Assembly (NCBI GenBank): GCA_022496185.1
Contig: WTXG01000260.1
Coordinates: 1-49,958 of the forward strand
Length of the DNA: 49,958 nucleotides
Source: Multifurca ochricompacta
Taxonomy: Eukaryota; Basidiomycota; Agaricomycetes; Russulales; Russulaceae
Direction of reading: 5' to 3'
Position numbers and translations under genes: made by a program
Shown: piece after piece, positions 42,360 to 49,958 of the stretch
Layout of the letters: every line of letters begins with the position of its first letter
Numbering within the stretch: the first letter of the stretch is position 1
Notes under the pieces: model-generated
Database searches by the model: none
Seen by the model: the letters and a program-made list of their open reading frames with translations, nothing else
Told to the model about the DNA's origin: nothing

Positions 42360-44776
42360 ATGTTCTCCGCACCTCACCACCTCATACGCCGGACAGTCTT
42401 GCGCTACACGGCATCACGCAGGAAATTGACCCTGTTGTCCCTCCCGAACGATACCCTCGTCGACCTTATCCTCATTCATCTATGCGTTCGAGATATCCTA
42501 CGTCTGAGATCGGTATGCTTTCACTGAATCGAGAGTCAGTTTTCTACTCACGCCCTCTATTTCAGGTATGTCGACTATTCTACGAACTAACGCATCAGCC
42601 CATGGTCTGGAAACGTATCCTGCGCACGTTTCACCTTCCACTTCCACCTCTTCCCCCCACAATTCGCTACTCCTTCCCTTCTCTAAGCAGTTTCGAGGCG
42701 GAACGTTTGGTTACCCGTGCCCTCTCTGCAGAAGCGAACTGGCGGAGTACCGTACCCAAAGCTTATAAATCTGGAGATTCTGCGTTTATGCAGACGTTAT
42801 GTCCATGAAAATAGTTCCAGGTGGGAAATATGTCGTTGCATCAGTTCGCGAGGGGACTGGTCGGTATGCACTGATGCTGCTGATGATGGAACATCGCGTC
42901 AAGACGGCCTATCCGGTTGCTAAGATTGCAACCCCGTCAAAAGCATACAAAATCGAGGCAAAATACGCGCGTTATGAAGCCGAAATGGGCATCTTGATTA
43001 GCTACGTGCGCCGCGAGCCCAAACGTGCTTCAGATCGTATGGCAGGGTAGGTCTTCTCCGTCTTCCGATGCTCTGCATAACAGCCGAAAACGTTACTCTT
43101 CTAGGATAGACGTTTCCGACTATAGTGAAGATCACTTCATAGACTACCCTGTTCCAGTGCGATATGAACTTAACGTCCTTCACTGCCCCCTTCCCGCCCT
43201 CCACATCGCTGAGGACCCGCGCTTTCCTCCTGGGTCAAGCGCGTACACTACGCGTGTCGATGCTCAGCAGCCGCCTTTCCGCAGCGTCACCACAATCCGC
43301 TCCAACACTGCCTTTGAATTCACTGATCTTGACGTGCTCAACAGTGCGCCTTATGTCGTCGCTGTTCAAGGGCGGCTTATACTCTTAAGAACTTGGTATC
43401 GCGCAACATACGCCGCGTTCGGGTCGGCGCACTGTTTGGATACGAAGAGGAAGTATCGGAGATTCACCCTAATGTGAGGTTCAGCCTACCTTAACGTCTA
43501 TTTTCATAGTTAGACGCCTGTATGCTGTCGCAGGGGTTATTCACTTATGACATCCGCGCTATCCGTCTTCTCACACCTCAGCGGGAGCTCCTCGTTGTGC
43601 GCACGGACCGCAAGGATGTCACAATGCCATTGGCTCTCGAGCTATACAAAATTCCTAAAGACAGCGAATTTTCCCAAGCCCATGATGTGCAAGTCGTTTG
43701 GCCGCGCTCTGTCCACACGATTGCAGCAGGGTCACAGTTAATGCAGGTCACGATCTCTGCTGTGCCCTCGTCAACAGACGGAGAGGACGCGACTGCAGCC
43801 TTAACAGCATATGCAGAACCGCCACCCGTTTCGATATTTGTTGTCATGCGGGACCCATGGCATACAGTGCAGTTTCGTCTGTGGCCTGAGCGCGTACCAA
43901 AGACCGAAATAGACCTGTTCCGTCCTGACAGCGAATGGCAAGCGGAGATACAGGCGGCTGCAGCCGCTGCTGTGGGTAATGGCGCGGAAGAGGAGGGCGA
44001 AGTTGAGGAAGTTATTGCTGAGGGAGAGGACCCCGAAGAAAACTCAGAGGATGCCATGACGGTTGACGACACTACGACCCTCTCGACGCCCCAAGAGGTT
44101 CCTCAGTCGCCCCCACCCGTCGTCCCGCTCAGGGACACGGCGTTCCGCTTCCAGCTGTACGGCCCTTTTTTCAAGATCATATCGTACAAGTACAGCGCGA
44201 ATGCTGCCCTCGGCACCTTACGCATCCTTCCTGGAACCACTCGTCCTCTGCTCGTGGGAATACAGGCCGGAGACAGGCGGGCAACACCTGCATTGCACGA
44301 CCTCTGGCTTACGCGGACCTCATCGCACCGCCCACCCCGCATGCACGGTGGCAGGAGGACGAGGAGCGGCGTGCAGCGGGCGAGGCGGAGCGCGGGTGGG
44401 TCGACGCAGCGCTCAAGAGACGCGAGAGCCCCGCAGCGGTCGCGCAGCTCGCGTTGCCGCCGCGTGCCGTGCGCGAGAAGTTCTCTCGGGGTCTCGTCGC
44501 AATCGAGTGGGATGATTGGAGCATGAGCATGTGCACAGTGTGTGTGCATGAACCGAAGATCATCTATCTGTTTCAATTTGCACCAACGCCGACAGAGAGT
44601 GAGTCTTGAGCTGTGTCGCATTGCAGATCCTGAAGAACCGTTAACTGACGTGTCGCGCCTGTCTTGCAGAGCAAGATGGACATCGCATCCCGATCCCGGT
44701 GCCGGACGTGGATGAAAGATTCCGCGATGTTCTTGAAGACGATCTGTCTGGAGTCGTTGAAGATGCAACAACGTGA
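42360..44776 (+). CDS. F-box protein, ~717 aa, two apparent one-base gaps
   Basis: Exons 42360-42512, 42566-42746, 42794-43046, 43105-43473, 43510-44598 and 44670-44776. The F-box is LLSLPNDTLVDLILIHLCVRDILRLRSVCRLFYELTHQPMVWKRIL, split by intron 1. A long C-terminal region follows (VPGGKYVVASVREGTG, LFGYEEEVSEIHPN, MLSQGLFTYDIRAIRLL, an acidic stretch, GLVAIEWDDWSMSM), probably a beta-propeller-like substrate domain. F-box proteins link substrates to Skp1-Cullin ubiquitin ligases. Frame steps near 43,392 and 44,310 each equal one missing base; adding them makes all exon phases agree. The 36-nt intron 4 is unusually short. Confidence 0.75.
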
Positions 44777-44913
44777 TAGAGGTCTTAGGCGAAATGCATT
44801 GTAATTGTATCATCAACCACCCTTGTACTTGAACACATTTTATTTATGCTCTCGGACGTAGTAGCTCAAGTGAAATTCACATTCAGGTATGCCAAAGACC
44901 AAGGTGTAGAAAG

Positions 44914-46085
44914 TCATGGCACCATTCGTGCCATGACGTTATTGGCTACAGGGTCAGTGGGGCCAATGTTAGTCTCTATGTAGTAGCTAAAGAATAAGAC
45001 CTTGAACAAGAGCGCGACAACCGCATGTAGCACCGCAATCAAGACGATAAGAAGCCGTACTGGCTTCTGGTCCGCCTACGTTAAAGGTATTAAAAGCATA
45101 ACCAGGAATATTAGATGGGGAGGATGACATACGGACAGAAGAACCGGGTAGATGTTCGCGACAAGAAAATAACCTGACACAGCGAACCCGATGCGACCAG
45201 AATCCAGCGAAAAGAGCAATGGGAATGATGCAGAGAATCTGAGCAAACACTTGATCAGAAAGTTATGAGGGAGGAGATGGTCTACGTACCGACACAGGAA
45301 TCCAGACAAACATACCATAGCCCCATACAGTTACGGCTTCGCCCATTGCCCATCCTTCACTAATGCCTATGTAGCGTAAGACCCCCAAAGCATGACGGGC
45401 ACGCCAATGCCGTACGCGTATACGAGCCCAACGGCTGTGCTTAGTAGGGCAAAGTCATACTCTACTGGACTAGAGGACAGGTAAGAAACAACGGAGTGGG
45501 CAAGAGAAGACGTGACAAAAAGAGTGAATATGAGTGTGGTGAGTGACCAGAATGGACCATAAAGGTCGGGCGCAGGTGTGAGATGGGCGGAAGTATATGT
45601 AGGGGAGAAGGGGTTGAGTGTGTTGATACAGCGGAAGATAACCTTAGTAATAAAACTCAGGTCTGGAAAATCGCCCGGAGAGCGGGAGGGCTAGAGTAGA
45701 CGTACAGTTTTCGTGTCAACATCGAAATGGTGTTGATAGTAGTCTACGTTCCAGAACGACGCATTAGCAGCATCAGAGATGTAGCCTACAAGTAGGACAG
45801 GTATCTTTAGGCGAACGCACACGCTGAGTGCGTGAGCGTAGGAACTCACCTCTTCCTTGACTTTCTCTTGGAGAACGGTCACCGATATTGCCTTCCGGAG
45901 GTTGGGCGAAGACTGAGGCGTAATGCAAATGTGTTCACAAGGATCTATGAATGAACGGACGAGGTGATATGCTAACCTTTACTATCGCCTTCCTCTAAAC
46001 GCTGATGAAATTTAGGGATGGTTATAGTTATAGTAAAGGAAAAAGGGAAACATACCTCGTCTGACTCTACGGCGACGTAAGCCAT
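44914..46085 (-). CDS. Yip1-family membrane protein (YIPF1/2-like), ~273 aa, three one-base gaps
   Basis: Exons 46085-46056, 46001-45977, 45912-45850, 45785-45706, 45642-45290, 45238-45133 and 45075-44914. The N-terminus is soluble and acidic, then comes FWNVDYYQHHFDVDTKTV, APDLYGPFW and five hydrophobic segments (e.g. LTTLIFTLFVTSSLAHSVVS and VRLLIVLIAVLHAAVALLF-type C-terminus), the layout of Yip1-domain proteins of Golgi/ER trafficking that bind Rab GTPases. Exon 5 lacks one base in a C5 run at 45382-45386, and exon 6 lacks two within ~25 bases near 45,190-45,215; with these the lengths become multiples that fit all phases. It is convergent with the F-box gene (138 bp apart). Confidence 0.82.
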
Positions 46086-46231
46086 GTCAATCCTTGTCGT
46101 CGTCGTCGTCGCCGTAGAACAACAATCGTGGGAATATAATTATTGAAGGTTACGGCAAGGGAGAAGAGGATACAATACACAATACACCTTTAACTTTCAA
46201 TTGCAGCGCCCGTCAACCTGAGTGCTGCCGG
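46086..46231. promoter_or_regulatory. Compact divergent promoter
   Basis: Only 146 bp separate the Yip1-family start codon (minus) from the next gene's start (plus). A GTC trinucleotide run (46,100-46,117) lies in the leader of the minus-strand gene. No binding site can be named. Confidence 0.45.
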
Positions 46232-47161
46232 ATGAAAGCAAATGTCTTTCGAGTGTTAAGAAAACAGGGTACAAGTGCCCTCGTTCTATCTTCTCGGTCA
46301 CTTTGGTCACTTCGTCTTTCGTTGCCATTCCCTCATCCTACATTCTCAAGCCACGACCGACTTGGAGCTTTCTTCCCCTTTCGACATTTCTCTTTCACCC
46401 ATGCCCTCAAGCTCGATGATAGGCCAAGCCAGACTACCTTTGAAGACCCTTCTCGGAGAGGCCTTTTCTACCATCTAGTCCCGCCGCCCACACCATTGTC
46501 GGATACGCGCCCCGTCTTCGCCGTGTCTTTCTTAGCAGACCCGCCACCGTTCTCAGAGTCGACTACCATACTTGGCTGGCTTCCTGCTGAGACACCCGGG
46601 GATGACCATGAAGCGGGCCTGAACGACTTTATGGAGAACTGTATGCGGCCCCACTTAACTTCTCGTTCGCTTAACTCGCTGATTTATCTACTGGAATTGG
46701 CAGCTCGCTTCCTGCCGCTTCTTCACGAAGCAATATCACAAGGACTTGCGGAGGCTGTCGATGATATTCAGGCCGCAGGTGCATTGCAACTAGGGGAGGG
46801 CTGGATGCATGTACACGGTAAGCGACAAGTTCGTCCTCGTTACACTGCACTCACCTGTTGCGCGTACTGCGCGACGCAGATGACCGCAATGTTCCACCTT
46901 TAAATCGCATCGGTGATCCAGATGACATTCTTGCTTCTGTCCGTGTGGAAGGCGGAAAGGTAGTTTTTCCATCAATCCGTTCTCTCTTGTCTGACGGTCG
47001 GATGGCCACTGCAGATCCTTGCTGAGACTTACCAGGCGATGCCATCCTATCGCATTTGCACTACCCACGGCATCACTCAGCTCACGGAAGGACTTGTATT
47101 GAAGCTTCGTCGCCTCCTAGAAGCTCATGCACATGACGAGAGTAGGAGGTTAAATGCATAA
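46232..47161 (+). CDS. Conserved fungal protein of unknown function, probably mitochondrial, 270 aa
   Basis: Exons 46232-46817, 46880-46959 and 47015-47161; phases agree. The first ~60 residues are Arg/Ser/Phe-rich with no acidic residue (MKANVFRVLRKQGTSALVLSS onward), as in mitochondrial presequences. The core reads ILGWLPAETPGDDHEAGLNDFMEN, LGEGWMHVHGDDRNVPPLNRIGDPDDILASVRVEGGK and ETYQAMPSYRICTTHGITQLTEGL, a pattern I have seen in uncharacterised Agaricomycete proteins. No function can be assigned. Confidence 0.72.
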
Positions 47162-47851
47162 CACTTGGGAAAAATAATGCAAGTTGAAGGAAGTTAGGAA
47201 AATTATACCGTGACGTAGTTCCTCCTGAATCCGCTGCAGACGGCGAAATGTGTCCCCTGCGCCGCTGTACCTACCACCTTGTGGCATACGCGGAATCTTT
47301 AATTACTCCCTATTATTTCACTCGCGCGACGTATATATGGGCTAGATAGAAGCTCTGGCGTCACGACGATTATACCACATTATGACCTCTACATTCCTTC
47401 GCCCAGTCGATCATAGAGGTACTACAAAGCGCATACGGACACATACCCTATGTCCTGGCTGGAACAACGGCACAAGGTAGTGAGAGGAAACAGCAAGTCT
47501 GATGGCCTGGTGACAGAGCGCATAGCGACTGAAGGACGGGAGGGAATAGATGGGTAGATTAGGTGCGGCGTATGTATTGAACTTAGACCGTGGAAGACCC
47601 GCTCGCCCATACCTCATGCGGTCAGCACATCAAAAAAAAAAGACATAGATTGATTGGCTTGGAATTGAGAAGAAATCCAATGTAAATAAAGCATACAGAT
47701 GGCATATAAATCATATGTGCAAACATTGTTGGAAGGCGCTTGAAAAGAATTGTTAGTCGTAAGGATGAGCGGCCCTCCCCCTACTAATGCGCTAGGTATA
47801 AGTAGATATCGCAGAAGAATAGGATCAGCATTATGAAGTATGTCCGAATTA
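47162..47851. other. Intergenic region
   Basis: Holds the 3' ends of two convergent genes. Frames here are short and unlike known proteins. An A10 run lies at about 47,631. Nothing else was recognised. Confidence 0.45.
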
Positions 47852-49958
47852 TCAGCCACGTTCAGATGAGCGGGGTGACCGTGGACCGAAAAGACCCCGC
47901 GGTTGTTGGGGCACTTCTGGTGCCAGATGAATCGTGGGCTCACTTGGCGGCGGTGTGTACTCAAGGCCAGGTTGGACTATTGCAAGCGTTTAGTACCGTA
48001 CTTCGTGTGAAAAAGAGGTGTGGGGGGGGGGGGGGGATTTACCTTGCCAGGTTGCCCAGGAGCCAGTAGCTTGCGCACGGTCAGGTGGAGGCGCCGCCGG
48101 TGGTGGCATCGTCCCGATGATGGGTCCTACTGGCCGGGTTTCGGATTTCTTGCGGGTGCGCCTGAAACCACCCCGCTGGTGAACAGAGCGCCAAGCGCCG
48201 GCGCGAGGGCTTCGGGAGCCAGCGCAGGGGCTCCTCAGGCGGTAGATCAACTGGTGCCTGTGGCGCAAGAGGGCCAGTAGACGGTTTCCTACGATGGGTT
48301 TAGTAAGAGTCATACAAAAAAAAATACCATGCGAACCAATCTGGGTCAAACATGCCACCAGTTTCATACTTGCTTCGCAGGCACATAGGGTCCAATTTCA
48401 CTAGTAATTTTGGTAAATAACTGAACCGATTGCGGGATGAAACCGGCTTACAATTGGATATTACGTCTTTCTTCACGAAGTTTACCAACCTCGCCAAGGA
48501 GCATGCGTACTTCTGTTGCAGGGATTTACTGAATCATCAAGATACTTTCGTGTATTTGGTTAGAGGCTATTCGGGCATATTGCAGAAGAGGACCTACACC
48601 CTGCACGTTGAATGGGACCTGCACATTTGCTGTTGACTGTACCGTGTCTAACAACTCTTTGTGCTGCCTCTCTGTTTCCTCTCGCCACGCTGTACAACTT
48701 CCTTAAGCCCGGAATTGAACTTTCACCAGAGACTACTCACAGTTTGTCAACGTCTCGAACAGTTCCCTCAACGTCTCATTCTCCCTCTGTAATATGTCAA
48801 TGACGTCTTGAGTAGCTGAAAAGGGGTGAGTGTGTAAAACTGACAAGAGGGCAAATCGCTTACAGGGCTTCTCTGCTGCTGCGCGGCGCTCCTCTTCGCA
48901 CCTTTCCCTCTCTTCTGCACGGTCATCAATGAGACCCTGGACCATCCTGAAGAGTTCTTCCCATTGTCGGTCTTTCTCTTGGCGCCACTCCAGCTTCTCG
49001 TTCCATCGTTCTTCCACAGTTTCTCTCTTCCGGGCAAATTCATCGCGATGAGCAAGGAGAAGGTCTGTGATCTCGCTCAATTGCTGCCTCATCTCCTCAT
49101 CACGTTCGAGGTTTTTCTGAGAATCGGCCTCGCGTCGCAGCTCCTCGTCATGATCACGCTGCTGTCTCTCGTGTTCCAACTCGGCTCGCACACGAGTGAG
49201 TTCCTCCTCCAGCTCCCTCACGCGAGCATCTCGCTCCTCATCGGCCCGCTTGCGTTCTGCAAGAACCTGCTGCTCCAGACCCTGCTGTGCAGCCTGTGCC
49301 TCTTCTCGCTCGAGTTGGAGCTGCCTCGCCATCTCCTCCCGCTCACCGTGTACAATGTCTCTGATATCATCCGCATGGCGAGCAGCCGATTCTGTAGAGG
49401 CGCGTCGAATCGACGCTATCACGGATTCCGCTCGTTCTGGCACTCCTAGCACATCTGATGGTGGCGGATAACCAAATCCTGGAGCGGGGACGGGAATGGG
49501 TGTCTCGGTGTCGGGAATTTCAGTAACGGCCGCCTCCGGAACACCAGTAGGATGGCCTAGTCGCGGTGGGAGTGTTGAAAGCAGTTCATCCGTCAAGTGT
49601 CTGGTCTCACTCTCTCTCCTTGCTTCATTCTCTTCAAATAGATGGGCCCATTCGGCCTGCCTTTCGGCGAATTGACGCTCCCGTTCGGCTTCCCTTTCCT
49701 GGACTCGTGCTCGCGTCTGAACTCAGCATCTGCGGCTTCCTGCTTCATGTCCGCCAACTCGCGTTCAATGTCGCCGAAGCGTTCGTGCCGTGCTCTTTCG
49801 GCATCGTCGTACTCCAATCCGCCAGGCCCAGATGGGAAACGAGGGATAGCACCGGGAATACTCCGTGTGGTCGGGGCCCGTGACACGCCCGGCCCTGTAA
49901 CTTCCCGCGGCACATCACCGGGAGCAGTGGGAGAACGAGGGACTTCAAAGGCATCCTC
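47852..49958 (-). CDS. Coiled-coil protein, 5' end beyond the window
   Basis: The frame is open at the right edge (EDAFEVPRSPTAPGDVPR). A long charged helix follows at 49,350-48,880 (EEMARQLQLEREEAQAAQQ ... ERERCEEERRAAAE), a strong coiled coil. Smaller exons read DVIDILQRENETLRELFETL, WREETERQHKELLDTVQSTA and MLLGEVGKLREERRN. The protein then becomes Pro-rich (APPPDRAQATGSWATWQG) and ends SPRSSERG with TGA at 47852. Introns near 48,300 and 47,985 have TACTAAAC-type branch sites; the latter also contains a G15 run (48,022-48,036, C15 in transcript sense) just inside its donor. A one-base gap near 49,693 separates the first two blocks, and further steps near 48,200 and 48,400 make the C-terminal model uncertain. 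Function unknown. Confidence 0.65.

Noticed and set aside
43381..43415. A 35-nt intron to explain the frame step in the F-box gene
   Set aside because: It would fit the phase but is shorter than the other introns here, and it would remove a plausible coding strand; a one-base gap explains the step more simply.
47411..47617. Minus-strand ORFs downstream of the coiled-coil gene as further exons
   Set aside because: The coiled-coil frame ends naturally at 47852 after a spliced exon; the ORFs here lack supporting splice sites and resemble nothing known.
48964..49449. Plus-strand ORFs across the coiled-coil gene
   Set aside because: Antisense readings of Glu/Arg-rich coiled-coil codons give Leu/Ser-rich frames; no start context or domain.
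1..49958. Bacterial or viral origin, operons, Shine-Dalgarno sites, CRISPR
   Set aside because: Spliced genes, chromodomain LTR elements and a mitochondrial ribosomal protein gene show nuclear fungal DNA; no spaced direct repeats of CRISPR type.

Overview
The window looks like nuclear DNA of a basidiomycete fungus, probably Agaricomycetes. Spliceosomal introns are mostly about 36-62 nt with GT/AG borders, several host genes have clear fungal relatives (BRO1/ALIX, secreted glutaminase-type protein, mitochondrial uS7, F-box protein, Yip1-family membrane protein), and the transposon mix (chromodomain Ty3/gypsy, a relic resembling Plavaka/CACTA elements, Tc1 and pogo types, Ty1/copia) is typical of that class. 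No rRNA, tRNA or CRISPR array was seen.

Layout. Bases 1-25,100 are a nested transposon block. It holds three related Ty3/gypsy (chromovirus) families, called A, B and C here by their LTRs. Family A has one nearly complete element on the minus strand (15590-23049, 5-bp target duplication CCTCT), one solo LTR (4737-5323, duplication AAAGT) and one 5'-truncated plus-strand copy (11101-13895). Family B has LTRs at 1-309, 5758-6350 and 12262-12857 (solo, duplication AAATC). Family C has a decayed pol, an intact third ORF and an LTR at about 6861-10543. The block also holds a 1,622-bp Tc1-type palindrome (1086-2707), a Plavaka-like relic (13945-14565), and a pogo-like short element (24319-25105).

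Bases 25,700-49,958 are mostly host genes: BRO1 (minus), a small possibly mitochondrial protein (minus), a 468-aa protein with a DUF7587-like look (plus), a foldback element, a copia relic, a 15-exon glutaminase/DUF4965-type membrane-anchored gene (plus), a small membrane protein (plus), mitochondrial uS7 (minus) diverging from an F-box gene (plus), a Yip1-family gene (minus) diverging from a predicted mitochondrial protein (plus), and a coiled-coil gene (minus) that runs off the right edge.

Themes. (1) All three gypsy families carry an ORF of about 400 codons downstream of pol; in A and B it ends in four Cys/His zinc modules, and I know of no described role. (2) The A and B elements carry Tf1-like self-priming signals. 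(3) Two kinds of damage are separable: old copies carry in-frame TGA stops and CpG transitions but few frame breaks, whereas the young A element and the host genes at 42-50 kb carry many frame breaks that nearly all resolve as single-base deletions, which suggests residual consensus errors. (4) Inverted-duplication structures recur, and the Tc1 palindrome has different sequence on its two sides, as at a rearrangement junction.
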